Shown in pieces: positions 25,281-34,121 of a stretch of 64,000 bases of DNA. Made by a program: the position numbers and the translations under genes. The stretch lies in assembly GCA_016705325.1 (NCBI GenBank), contig JADIYJ010000003.1, positions 248,001 to 312,000 of the forward strand, written 5' to 3'. The stretch's first letter is position 1; the number at the start of each line of letters is the position of its first letter. A model generated the notes under the pieces. It did no database searches and was not told the DNA's origin. It was given only the letters and a program-made list of their open reading frames with translations. The DNA comes from Pseudomonadota bacterium. GTDB lineage: Bacteria > Pseudomonadota > Gammaproteobacteria > Steroidobacterales > Steroidobacteraceae.

Positions 25281-27116
25281 GTGTCCTCGAACCCCACGCA
25301 GTACCTTCGCAACATCGCGATCATCGCGCATGTCGACCACGGCAAGACCACCCTTGTCGACCAGCTCCTGAAGCAATCCGGCACGTTCGACGCCCGCACG
25401 GTCGTCCCCGAACGCGTCATGGACTCGAATGCGCTCGAAAAAGAGCGCGGCATCACCATCCTGGCCAAGAACACGGCCATCAAGTGGAACGAGTACCGGA
25501 TCAACATCGTCGACACCCCGGGACACGCGGACTTCGGCGGCGAAGTGGAGCGCGTGCTGTCGATGGTCGACTCCGTGCTGCTGCTGGTCGACGCCGTCGA
25601 CGGCCCGATGCCGCAGACGCGATTCGTCACGCAGAAGGCGTTCGCGCACGGGCTGCGGCCGATCGTGGTCATCAACAAGATCGACCGTCACGAGGCCCGC
25701 CCCAACTGGGTGCTGGACCAGACGTTCGACCTGTTCGACCGCCTCGGCGCCACCGAAGCGCAGCTCGACTTCCCGGTCGTCTACGCATCGGCCATCCAGG
25801 GTTTCGCCACCTACGATCCCGCCCACCGTGGCGGCGACATGAAGGTGCTGTTCGAGACGATCATCAGGCACTGCTCGCCGCCGGACGTCGATCCGAACGG
25901 TCCGCTGCAGTTGCAGGTGTCGCAGCTCGATTACTCGAGCTACGTCGGCGCGATCGGCATCGGCCGCATCAAGCGCGGCGTCATCAGGCGTGGCCAGACC
26001 GTCACGGTGGTCGACCGCACCGGGCATGCGCGGACCGAGAAGATCTCGCAGGTGCTCGGCTTCCACGGCCTGAACCGCATGGAAGTCGAGTCCGCCAGTG
26101 CGGGCGACATCGTCGCGTTCGCCGGCATCGAGATTCCCGCGGTTTCCGACACGCTCTGCGATCCGGCGCAGCCCGAGGCGCTGCCGCCGCTGGTGGTGGA
26201 CGAGCCGACCATCGGCATGACGTTCGAGGTCAACACCTCGCCGTTCGCCGGTCGCGAAGGCAAGTACCTCACCAGCCGCCAGATCCGCGAGCGACTGTTC
26301 CGCGAAGCGCTCACCAACGTCGCGCTGCGCGTCGAGGAAACGGACGACCCGGACAAGTACCAGGTCTACGGCCGCGGCGAACTGCACCTGGGCGTGCTGC
26401 TCGAGAACATGCGCCGCGAAGGCTACGAGATTGCCGTCTCGCGCCCGCGCGTCGTCATCAAGGTGATCGACGGCGTCAGGAACGAGCCATACGAAGTGCT
26501 CGCGGTCGACATCGAAGACTCGAGCCAAGGGGCGGTGATGACCGCGCTCGGCAGCCGCGGCGGCCTGCTGCAGGCGATGCATCCGGATGGCAAGGGCCGC
26601 GTGCGTCTCGACTACATCATCCCGGCGCGTGGCCTGATCGGCTTCCAGACCGAGTTCCGCACGATGACGTCCGGACTCGGCCTGCTGTTCCACGTGTTCG
26701 ATCACTACGCCCCGGTGTCCGAGCGCGAGATCGCGAGTCGCCAGAACGGCGTGATGATCTCGAACGGGCAGGGCACCGTGCTCGGCTATTCGCTCTTCAA
26801 CCTGCAGGAGCGCGGCAAGCTGATGTGCGCGCACGGCGACGAGGTCTACGAAGGCCAGGTCATCGGTATTCACAGCCGCGAGAACGACCTGGTGGTGAAC
26901 CCGCTCAAGGGCAAGAAGCTCACGAACATGCGCGCGGCCGGCAAGGACGAGAACATCGTGCTGACGACGCCGATCCGCTACACGCTCGAGCAGGCGATGG
27001 AGTTCATCGAGGACGACGAGCTGGTCGAGATCACGCCGTCGTCGATCCGCATCCGCAAGCGGGCGCTGAAGGAGCTGGACCGCAAGCGTTCGGGCCGGGT
27101 CTCCGAGTCCGAGTAA
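25281..27116 (+). CDS. typA: Ribosome-associated GTPase TypA/BipA
   Basis: This 611-residue translational GTPase shows G1 AHVDHGKT, the switch I region ERGITILAKN, G3 DTPGHADFGGEVER and G4 NKID, then EF-G-like domains II, III and V and the family-specific C-terminal domain (RALKELDRKR near the end). BipA binds ribosomes and helps assembly of the 50S subunit, especially in the cold or under stress. Length is normal and the start is GTG 25281. It converges on the GGDEF/EAL gene, and a large hairpin lies between them. Confidence 0.96.
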   Translation: MSSNPTQYLRNIAIIAHVDHGKTTLVDQLLKQSGTFDARTVVPERVMDSNALEKERGITILAKNTAIKWNEYRINIVDTPGHADFGGEVERVLSMVDSVLLLVDAVDGPMPQTRFVTQKAFAHGLRPIVVINKIDRHEARPNWVLDQTFDLFDRLGATEAQLDFPVVYASAIQGFATYDPAHRGGDMKVLFETIIRHCSPPDVDPNGPLQLQVSQLDYSSYVGAIGIGRIKRGVIRRGQTVTVVDRTGHARTEKISQVLGFHGLNRMEVESASAGDIVAFAGIEIPAVSDTLCDPAQPEALPPLVVDEPTIGMTFEVNTSPFAGREGKYLTSRQIRERLFREALTNVALRVEETDDPDKYQVYGRGELHLGVLLENMRREGYEIAVSRPRVVIKVIDGVRNEPYEVLAVDIEDSSQGAVMTALGSRGGLLQAMHPDGKGRVRLDYIIPARGLIGFQTEFRTMTSGLGLLFHVFDHYAPVSEREIASRQNGVMISNGQGTVLGYSLFNLQERGKLMCAHGDEVYEGQVIGIHSRENDLVVNPLKGKKLTNMRAAGKDENIVLTTPIRYTLEQAMEFIEDDELVEITPSSIRIRKRALKELDRKRSGRVSESE

Positions 27117-27150
27117 GCCGTCTCGCCGGGCAGGCCGCGCGCGTAGACCA

Positions 27151-27250
27151 AGGTCCGGTCTTCCTTCGCGTCCCGAAGTCTCCCGCGCAAACAAACTTGT
27201 TTGTTTGCGAGGCGCGGGAGACTTCGGAGCGCGGACAAAGACCGAACCCA
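27151..27250. repeat. Very long hairpin between convergent genes
   Basis: Nested inverted repeats are seen: CCGAAGTCTCCCGCGC (27173-27188) with its inverse at 27212-27227; inside, GCAAACAAAC with GTTTGTTTGC (27187-27208) around TT; and outside, GGTCCGGTCTT with AAGACCGAACC. In total about 50 bp can fold on either strand. It lies between the typA stop and the stop of the GGDEF/EAL gene at 27300, so it can serve as a bidirectional terminator. Confidence 0.7.
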
Positions 27251-27299
27251 CTGTAACGCGAGCTGATGGCGCTTCCTGACCCTGGCAGCGGGTGACGGT

Positions 27300-30200
27300 T
27301 CAGCCGACCTTGAGGTCGACGTCGCTGCCCGGCCGTGCCATCGCGGCCTCGGGCGCGGAGGCCACGAGCGACGCGAGCGCTTCGACCGGCTGCGGCGAAG
27401 CGATGAAGTGTCCCTGCGCGTACTGCACGCCGAGTTCGGCCAGTTGATTCAGCACCTCGGCGGAGTCCACGCGTTCGGCGATGGTTGCGATGCCCATGGT
27501 GCGGCCGATCTGGGTAATGGCCTCGACCATGCTGCGGTCGATGACGTCCTGTGCCACGTTCTGCACGAAGCTGCCGTCGACCTTGATGTAGTCCACCGGC
27601 AGGTTCTTCAGGAACAGGAATGACGACAGTCCGCTGCCGAAATCGTCGAGCGAGAACTTGCAGCCGCGTTTGCGCAGCTCGTGGATGAAGCGCGTCGCCG
27701 CGGCGAGACTGGACATGGCCGTGCTTTCGGTCAACTCGAAGCAGAGCGCGCCGGGGCTCAGGTCCGCGGTGGCCATCTCGGCGATGACGTAATCGAGGAA
27801 CTGCTCGTCGTTGATCGTCGTCGTCGAGACGTTGATGCTGATCGTGTATGGCGCCCGCGACAGGTCATCGGAACGCTTGTGCGCAAGGTGCTGGCACGCC
27901 TGCCGCACGACCCATCGGTCGAGGGCGGGCATGAGGTTGAATCGCTCCGCCGCCGGGATGAATTCCGCCGGTTGCACGAGCTGCCCGCTTTCGTCGCGCA
28001 TGCGCAGCAGCAGTTCGAACTGGCGGAAGGCATCGGTCCCGGCCCGGATCGCCACGATCGGCTGGATGTGCAGTTCGAGGCGGTCGTCCTCGCACGCGCG
28101 ATTGATGCGGGAAACCCATTGCATCTCGCGCAGGCGATCGGGGGCGTGTCCCTGGTTGTACGTGTGCACGCGGTTGCGGCCCGATTCCTTTGCCGCGTAG
28201 CACGCCACGTCGGCGGCGCTCATGATCGTCGACAGGGTTTCCGCGTCCCCGTTCATCCCGGCCAGGCCGATCGAGACGCCGACGTTCATGATCCGGTCCT
28301 GCCAGACGAAGCGGAATTCGCGGATTGCCTGACGCAGGCCCTCGGCGATGCGCTGCGCCATGTCGAGGCTGCAATCGACCAGCAGCACGCCGAATTCGTC
28401 GCCGCCCAGCCGGGCGAGCGTGTCGGACGAGCGGATTCGGGTCTGCAGGACGCTCGTGACCTGCTTCAGCAGACGGTCTCCGGCCTGGTGGCCACAGGTG
28501 TCATTGACCACCTTGAACTGGTCCAGGTCCAGGTAGAGCACGACATGACGAATCTCGCGATCGGAGCGCGAGGCCTGCAGGGTCTCGTTGATTCGATGTT
28601 CGAATTCGCGGCGATTGATCAGGCCGGTGAGTGCGTCGTGCGTCGCCTGGTAGGAGAGCGCGCGTTGCAGCCGGCGTTCCTGGCTGACGTCATGGAAGAC
28701 CATGACGACGCCGATCAGCCGGCCGGCCCGGTCGCGAATCGGTGCGGCCGAGTCCTGCATCGAGATTTCCTGCCCACGACGGTTCACGAGCAGTGACGGC
28801 TCGGTCATCTCGACCATGCGGCCTTCGCGCAGGCAGCGAGTGATCGGGCTGTCGACCGGCTGGCGCGTCGTCTCCGAAATGACATGGAACACTTCGGCGA
28901 TGGGGCGGCCCTGGGCCTCCTGCGAATCCCAGCCCGTGAGTTCCTCGGCCACCGGGTTCAGGTACTCGACGCACCCGTCGGCGTCCGTCGTGATGACCGC
29001 GTCGCCGATCGACTGCAGCGTGACCTGCGCCTTTTCCTTTTCCTCGTACAGCTGCAGTTCGGCGCGCTTGCGCACGGTGATGTCGGTGATCGTGCCTTCG
29101 TAACCCGTGATCGCGGATTCTTCGCTGCGAATCACGCGTGCATTGATCAACACCGTGACCTGCGTGCCGTCGCGTCGCCGCAGCTGGCATTCCGCCTCGC
29201 GGACGACACCGTCGCGGTGCAGGGTCGAGATGAGGTGGTCGCGCTCGTTCGAGTCCGTGAACAGCGTGGCCATGTCCATGACTGTCAGCAGGTCGTCGAC
29301 GGTGTCGTGCCCGAGCATGTGCGCCAGCGCCGGGTTCACTGCTTCGAAGCGGCCCTTCACGGTGGAGCGATACACGCCTTCGATGACATTCTCGAACAGG
29401 CTGCGGTATTGCGCTTCGCTGTGGCGCAGCGCTTCCTCGGACCGTTTGCGCTCGATGGCGATTGCGGCGAGCGCCGTCAGCCGTCCCATCAGTTCGAAGT
29501 CCCGGCGGAGGGGGCTGCGCGGCTGCCTGAAATACAGCGCCACCGTGCCGAGCATGCGACCGTCCGAAGCGCGGACCGGCGTCGACCAGCAGGCCCGCAA
29601 CCCGGCTTCGACGGCGGGCGCGCGCAGGTGCTCCCAGAGCGCGTCACGGGTGATTTCCGCGACGATTACCTGGCGGTGCAGGAAGATCGCGGCGGCGCAC
29701 GATCCGTTGCGCGGGCCGATCTCGAGGCGTCGCTTCGCGCTCAGGTAGTCCTGCGGCAGGCGCATTCCGGCCACGTGGTGCAGCGTGTTGCTCTCGGCTT
29801 CGTAGACCGATACCGTGCAGAGCGCATCCGGAGTGACCTTCTCGGCCGTCTCGGTGATGGCCTCAAGCGTGGCGGTCAGGTCGGCATTGCTCGTAATTCT
29901 CTCGAACACGCGCCGGTCACCCGCAGTCAGCAGTTCGCTGCGCTTGCGCTCGGTGATGTCGATGATGCTGCCGCGAATGAGACGCCTGCCCGAGGAGGGC
30001 AGGCGGACCAGGCGGACCTCGCAGGGAATGTCGCGCCCGAGTGCGTCGCGGTGCAGCCATTCGAAGCCTGGCGCGTCGCCGGCGAGCGCACGATCGAAGT
30101 GGCCGCGGGCAACGCCGAAAGACGGTGAGCCATCCTGCTGAGTCGGGGCGCTGATCTGCTGCGGGCCGACGGCGAGCAGCTCTTCGCGCGTCATCTTGAA

Positions 30201-30893
30201 AAAGCGCACGGCATTTTCGTTGCACTCGACGAACCTGCCGGTATCCATGTCGAGCACGACGATGGCTTCCGGCGCGTTCTCGACCAGCGTGCGATAGCGG
30301 GCCTCGCTCTCGCGGATCGCCGCTTCCGACGCCTTGCGTGCGGTGGTTTCACGCATGCAGACGACGAAGAACTCGCGGCTGTCGAGCCGTACCTTGCTGA
30401 CGCCGATTTCGGCGTCGAACAGGTTGCCGTTCTGGTGCCGTCCCCTGGTCTCGCGTGGCTTGAGGTCGGCCTGGGTGTTCTCGGCCGACGCGGCCAGTTC
30501 CTCGAGCGTTTCGACGATGCCGGGGCGGCTCGCCAGTGACGGAATCAGGAGGTCGAGCTGCCTGCCGCGAACTTCCTGCTCGCCGTAGCCGAAGACGCGC
30601 TCGCCGGTGGTGTTCAGCGTTTCGACGCGGCCCGTTCCGTCGACGGTAATGATTGCGTCCTTGACGTGATCGAGCACGACCTGCAGCTGCGCCGCTGCGC
30701 TCTCGCGCACTTCGCGCGTGAACGCGCTGGTCTCGTCCGCAAGCAGCCGCATCGAACGCACGACGCCATTGCGTTCCTCGTCCCACTCCGCGTACGCATC
30801 ACTGATGGCGTGCAGGAGCTTGCGCAGGTCGAGCGGCCCGTCATCCTCGCGGGAGTCGTCGAACTGCTGCTTCAGTAGCGGATGCAAGCTCAT
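27300..30893 (-). CDS. PAS/GAF sensor diguanylate cyclase/phosphodiesterase
   Basis: This ~1197-residue cytosolic protein turns over cyclic-di-GMP. Rough order: PAS (65-190, DHVKDAIITVDGTG), PAS (200-310, NAPEAIVVLDMDTG), GAF (325-490), PAS (495-615), PAS (620-745, QSIGDAVITTDADG), GGDEF (750-920) and EAL (930-1190). The GGDEF motif is intact (LARLGGDEFGVLL). The EAL domain starts FELLLRM rather than the usual EALLR, but keeps FELTEST, LDDFGSG and DYIKVDGSFV, so hydrolysis remains possible. The start at 30893 is preferred over 30929 because the protein then begins MSLHPLLKQQF and GGAGGG lies upstream. Two c-di-GMP riboswitches lie ~11 kb away, possible but unproven readers. Confidence 0.9.
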   Translation of the reverse strand: MSLHPLLKQQFDDSREDDGPLDLRKLLHAISDAYAEWDEERNGVVRSMRLLADETSAFTREVRESAAAQLQVVLDHVKDAIITVDGTGRVETLNTTGERVFGYGEQEVRGRQLDLLIPSLASRPGIVETLEELAASAENTQADLKPRETRGRHQNGNLFDAEIGVSKVRLDSREFFVVCMRETTARKASEAAIRESEARYRTLVENAPEAIVVLDMDTGRFVECNENAVRFFKMTREELLAVGPQQISAPTQQDGSPSFGVARGHFDRALAGDAPGFEWLHRDALGRDIPCEVRLVRLPSSGRRLIRGSIIDITERKRSELLTAGDRRVFERITSNADLTATLEAITETAEKVTPDALCTVSVYEAESNTLHHVAGMRLPQDYLSAKRRLEIGPRNGSCAAAIFLHRQVIVAEITRDALWEHLRAPAVEAGLRACWSTPVRASDGRMLGTVALYFRQPRSPLRRDFELMGRLTALAAIAIERKRSEEALRHSEAQYRSLFENVIEGVYRSTVKGRFEAVNPALAHMLGHDTVDDLLTVMDMATLFTDSNERDHLISTLHRDGVVREAECQLRRRDGTQVTVLINARVIRSEESAITGYEGTITDITVRKRAELQLYEEKEKAQVTLQSIGDAVITTDADGCVEYLNPVAEELTGWDSQEAQGRPIAEVFHVISETTRQPVDSPITRCLREGRMVEMTEPSLLVNRRGQEISMQDSAAPIRDRAGRLIGVVMVFHDVSQERRLQRALSYQATHDALTGLINRREFEHRINETLQASRSDREIRHVVLYLDLDQFKVVNDTCGHQAGDRLLKQVTSVLQTRIRSSDTLARLGGDEFGVLLVDCSLDMAQRIAEGLRQAIREFRFVWQDRIMNVGVSIGLAGMNGDAETLSTIMSAADVACYAAKESGRNRVHTYNQGHAPDRLREMQWVSRINRACEDDRLELHIQPIVAIRAGTDAFRQFELLLRMRDESGQLVQPAEFIPAAERFNLMPALDRWVVRQACQHLAHKRSDDLSRAPYTISINVSTTTINDEQFLDYVIAEMATADLSPGALCFELTESTAMSSLAAATRFIHELRKRGCKFSLDDFGSGLSSFLFLKNLPVDYIKVDGSFVQNVAQDVIDRSMVEAITQIGRTMGIATIAERVDSAEVLNQLAELGVQYAQGHFIASPQPVEALASLVASAPEAAMARPGSDVDLKVG

Positions 30894-31063
30894 GGAACGA
30901 AATAACCCTCCACCCGAACGGACGGGCACCGCCGAATGTTATGACCGCAGTGAAAGAGCCTGTTGTGACGGGCGTCACCTCTTTCGACCTCCCCCAGGAC
31001 GATAGGCGAGGTCGGCCGTCCAGCCGGGAGAGGAGGCAGGAGCCCGTGTAGACTTCGTGCCCG

Positions 31064-31894
31064 ATGGAAGCCACGCCGCCCAAGACGCCTGCCACCTTGC
31101 CGCTGTCCGGAGCGGACGACCCGGCGCCGTTCGTGGTGCTGGAGGAGCATGGCCCGGCGCCGGCGCTGGTCGTCTGCGACCACGCCAGCCGGGCGTTTCC
31201 CCAGGCCCTGGACCGGCTCGGCCTGCCCGAGCTGCCCAGCTGGCAACACATCGCCTGGGACATCGGCGCGGGGGAGCTCGCCAGGGGCCTTGCCCACGCG
31301 TTGGGTGCCCCGGCGGTACTGGCGGGCTACTCGCGCCTGGTCGTGGATTGCAACCGCTCACCGGACGACGAGGAGGCCTTTCGCAGGGAAAGCGACGGCT
31401 GGATCATTCCCGGTAACCAGCACCTGACAGATTACGATCGCCGCGTGCGGCTCGCGTCCTTCTTTGATCCCTACCACGAATGCATCGAGGCCATGGTGGG
31501 CGGGTTCCGGCGCCGCGGCGTCGTGCCGCTGCTGGTCGCCGTGCACAGTTTTTCGCCGACCCTGGCCGGCAGCCAGCGGCCCTGGCACGCTGGCGTGCTG
31601 TGGGACCGGGACGAGGCCAATGCGCGGCGACTGCTGCATCGACTCAGGTCGCAGCAGGGGTTCGTGATCGGCGACAACGAGCCCTACAGCGGCAAGCACC
31701 CGGCCAATTACACGATCGACCACCATGCCAAGGCGCACGGCCTGCCCCATGTCTGTATCGAAGTGCGGCAGGACCTGCTGAGCTCACCCGCGGGCATCGA
31801 GCGATGGGTGCGCCTGCTGGCACGTATCATCGGTGACATCCTGGCCGAGCCGCAGTCGTTGCAGCTGCTGGCGAAGGTGGCGCCCCATGCCTGA
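31064..31894 (+). CDS. N-formylglutamate amidohydrolase family protein
   Basis: This 276-residue zinc hydrolase family protein shows VVCDHASRAFP near the N-terminus, LVVDCNRSPDDEEAF, LLVAVHSFSPTLAG with the family VHSF motif, and GLPHVCIEVRQDLL near the end. The family hydrolyses N-formyl-glutamate or related amides. Its stop overlaps the start of the YbdK-like gene by eight bases (31887-31894), and dusA follows with a 4-base overlap, so the three form one tight operon. The physiological substrate here is not certain. Confidence 0.85.
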   Translation: MEATPPKTPATLPLSGADDPAPFVVLEEHGPAPALVVCDHASRAFPQALDRLGLPELPSWQHIAWDIGAGELARGLAHALGAPAVLAGYSRLVVDCNRSPDDEEAFRRESDGWIIPGNQHLTDYDRRVRLASFFDPYHECIEAMVGGFRRRGVVPLLVAVHSFSPTLAGSQRPWHAGVLWDRDEANARRLLHRLRSQQGFVIGDNEPYSGKHPANYTIDHHAKAHGLPHVCIEVRQDLLSSPAGIERWVRLLARIIGDILAEPQSLQLLAKVAPHA

Positions 31895-33017
31895 TCACGC
31901 GCCACCGTTCACCATCGGCGTCGAGGAGGAATACCTGCTGGTCGACGTCGACATGCGCGCGGTCGCGAACGATCCGCCGCCCGAGTTGTTTTCGGCGCTG
32001 CACGACCGCACCGAGGGCCGCGCTTTTCCGGAGTTCCTGCGCTCGCAGATCGAGGTCGCCACGCCGGTGTGCCGCACGATCGGCGAGGTGCGCACGTCGC
32101 TGACCGAGCTGCGGCGTGCCGTGGTCGAGGAAGCTGCCAGGTTCGGGCTGGCGCCGATCGCGTCGGCGAGCCATCCGTTTTCGCTGTCGTCCAAGCAGCA
32201 GCGTACTGACAAGGAGCGCTACGTCGCGCTGCTCGAGGAGATGCAGGGGGTGGCGCGTCGCATGATGATCTGCGGCATGCACGTGCACGTCGGCATCGAC
32301 GACGACGAACTGCGCATCGACCTGATGAACCAGGTACGGTATTTCCTGCCGCACCTGCTGGCGCTTTCGTGCAGCTCGCCCTTCTGGGAAGGCGAGCGCA
32401 CCGGCCTGATGTCGTTCCGCCTGATGATCTTCAACGGCATTCCGCGCACCGGGTTGCCCGAGAAGTTCGCGAGCTGGAATGAGTACCGGCGCCACACCGA
32501 CATGCTGATCGAGACCGGCATCCTCGCCGACACTTCGCGGATCTGGTGGGACCTGCGGCCGAGCGCGCGCTACCCTACGCTCGAGACCCGCGTGATGGAC
32601 TCGTGCACTTCGCTGGAAGATTCGGTGCGGCTTGCGGCGCTCAACCTGTGCCTGATGCGCAAGCTGTATCGCCTGCGCCGCGACAACCAGCAGTGGCGCC
32701 CGTATGCCGACCTGCTCATCGGCGAGAACCGCTGGCGCGCGATGCGCTATTCCTGCGATGCGGGCCTGCTCGACCTCGGCCGCCAGCGCATCGTCCCGTT
32801 CGCGCAGCTCGTGGAAGAACTCATCGAGCTGCTGCGCGAGGACGCCAGCGAACTCGGTTGCCTGTCCGAGATTGCAGGCCTGCGCGAGATTCTCGGCCGC
32901 GGCACCAGCGCGCATCGACAGCTCAGGATTTACGAGCGCGCGCTGCAGTCGGGTGCCGACCAGCAGGAAGCGTTCAGTGCAGTGGTTGACTGGCTCGTGG
33001 CGGAGACCGCGCGATGA
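31887..33017 (+). CDS. YbdK-type carboxylate-amine ligase (glutamate-cysteine ligase family 2)
   Basis: This 376-residue protein begins with FTIGVEEEYLLVDVD, the family's Glu-rich metal site, and contains MMICGMHVHVGIDD, SSPFWEGERTGLMSFR and RYPTLETRVMDSC. Relatives have weak glutamate-cysteine ligase activity, and the true substrate is uncertain. The ATG at 31887 fits the family length and overlaps the upstream gene. A longer frame from 31833 adds a low-similarity N-terminus and is rejected. Confidence 0.9.
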   Translation: MPDHAPPFTIGVEEEYLLVDVDMRAVANDPPPELFSALHDRTEGRAFPEFLRSQIEVATPVCRTIGEVRTSLTELRRAVVEEAARFGLAPIASASHPFSLSSKQQRTDKERYVALLEEMQGVARRMMICGMHVHVGIDDDELRIDLMNQVRYFLPHLLALSCSSPFWEGERTGLMSFRLMIFNGIPRTGLPEKFASWNEYRRHTDMLIETGILADTSRIWWDLRPSARYPTLETRVMDSCTSLEDSVRLAALNLCLMRKLYRLRRDNQQWRPYADLLIGENRWRAMRYSCDAGLLDLGRQRIVPFAQLVEELIELLREDASELGCLSEIAGLREILGRGTSAHRQLRIYERALQSGADQQEAFSAVVDWLVAETAR

Positions 33018-33997
33018 CGCAACGAAAGCTCGACCGGCGCGTGTCCGTGGCCCCGATGATGGACTACACGGATCGCCACTGCCGTTACCTGTTGCGGCTG
33101 CTGAGCCCGCGTTCGCTGCTCTACACGGAAATGGTGACGGCCCATGCGCTGGTCCACGGGCACCTCGATCGGCTGCTCGGGTTCGACCACTTCGAGCATC
33201 CCGTCGCGCTGCAGCTGGGCGGGTCCGACCCTGCACTGCTCGCCCGCGCAGCGAAGCTCGGCGAGCAGTACGGTTACCGTGAGATCAACCTCAATGTCGG
33301 CTGCCCGAGCGATCGGGTGCAGAGCGGCCGCTTCGGCGCCTGCCTGATGGCGGACCCCGAGATCGTCGCGGAGTGCATGATCGCCATGCGCGAGGCCGTG
33401 AGCGTTCCCGTCACCGTGAAATGCCGGATCGGCATCGACGAGCTCGAGGACTACGGTTTCTTCGAGTGGTTCGTGCTGGCCGTGCGGAAAGCGGGCGTCG
33501 ACGTGTTCGTCGTGCACGCACGCAACGCCATCCTGCAGGGTCTCACGCCGAAGGAAAACCGCGAGATCCCGCCGTTGCGTTACGACGTGCCGGAGCGGCT
33601 CAAGCGGGAGCACCCGGAGCTTACGGTGATCCTGAACGGCGGGATCAGGACCGTGCCGCAGGTGCGCGAGTGGCTGCCGAAGTTCGACGGCGTGATGATC
33701 GGCCGGCAGATCTACCACGAGCCCTATCTGCTCGCCGAACTCGACGCGCACTTTCTCGGCTCCGGCTTCGTGCCGCCGTCGCGTGAACAGGTGGTGGATC
33801 GCTATGCCGACTACGTCGAGCGCATGCTGGCGGAAGGCCATCGCCTGCCGCTCATGCTGCGCCACGTTCAGGGGCTCTTTGCAGGCCTGCCAAACGCCCG
33901 CGCGTGGCGTCGTTACCTCGCGGAGCACGCGATTCGGCCCGGAGCGGGACCGGAAGTGCTGCGGGACTCCCTGAGCATGTTCCGCAACGCGGCCTGA
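33014..33997 (+). CDS. dusA: tRNA-dihydrouridine(20/20a) synthase
   Basis: This 327-residue FMN enzyme reduces uridines 20/20a in the tRNA D-loop. It has the DUS signature VAPMMDYTDRHCRYLLRLL, LNVGCPSDRVQSGRFGACLM with the catalytic Cys, VTVKCRIGIDE, and FVVHARNAILQGLTPKENRE, which is characteristic of DusA. Its ATG overlaps the stop of the preceding gene as ATGA (33014-33017). Length is typical. Confidence 0.95.
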   Translation: MTQRKLDRRVSVAPMMDYTDRHCRYLLRLLSPRSLLYTEMVTAHALVHGHLDRLLGFDHFEHPVALQLGGSDPALLARAAKLGEQYGYREINLNVGCPSDRVQSGRFGACLMADPEIVAECMIAMREAVSVPVTVKCRIGIDELEDYGFFEWFVLAVRKAGVDVFVVHARNAILQGLTPKENREIPPLRYDVPERLKREHPELTVILNGGIRTVPQVREWLPKFDGVMIGRQIYHEPYLLAELDAHFLGSGFVPPSREQVVDRYADYVERMLAEGHRLPLMLRHVQGLFAGLPNARAWRRYLAEHAIRPGAGPEVLRDSLSMFRNAA

Positions 33998-34058
33998 CGG
34001 ACATCCCGGGGGGCATCCCGCCCGTCCTGGTATGCGCTGCGCGACGGCCGACACCCGC

Positions 34059-34064
34059 TATAAT
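34059..34064 (+). promoter_or_regulatory. Consensus -10 box upstream of the cyclase-FHA gene
   Basis: A perfect TATAAT lies at 34059-34064, 58 bases before the GTG at 34122. The -35 region is poor. Its position supports 34122, not the upstream ATG at 34032, as the start of the cyclase-FHA protein. Confidence 0.5.
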
Positions 34065-34121
34065 GCAAAGTCGATCCGGATCAATCTGCCCGCGACCGGG
34101 CGCCCAGGGGCCTTGCCAAGC

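Noticed and set aside
24999..27251. Long open frame of ~750 codons on the minus strand across typA
   Set aside because: It is exactly antisense to typA, has His/Asp/Val-rich composition typical of reversed GC-rich codons, and shows no domain.
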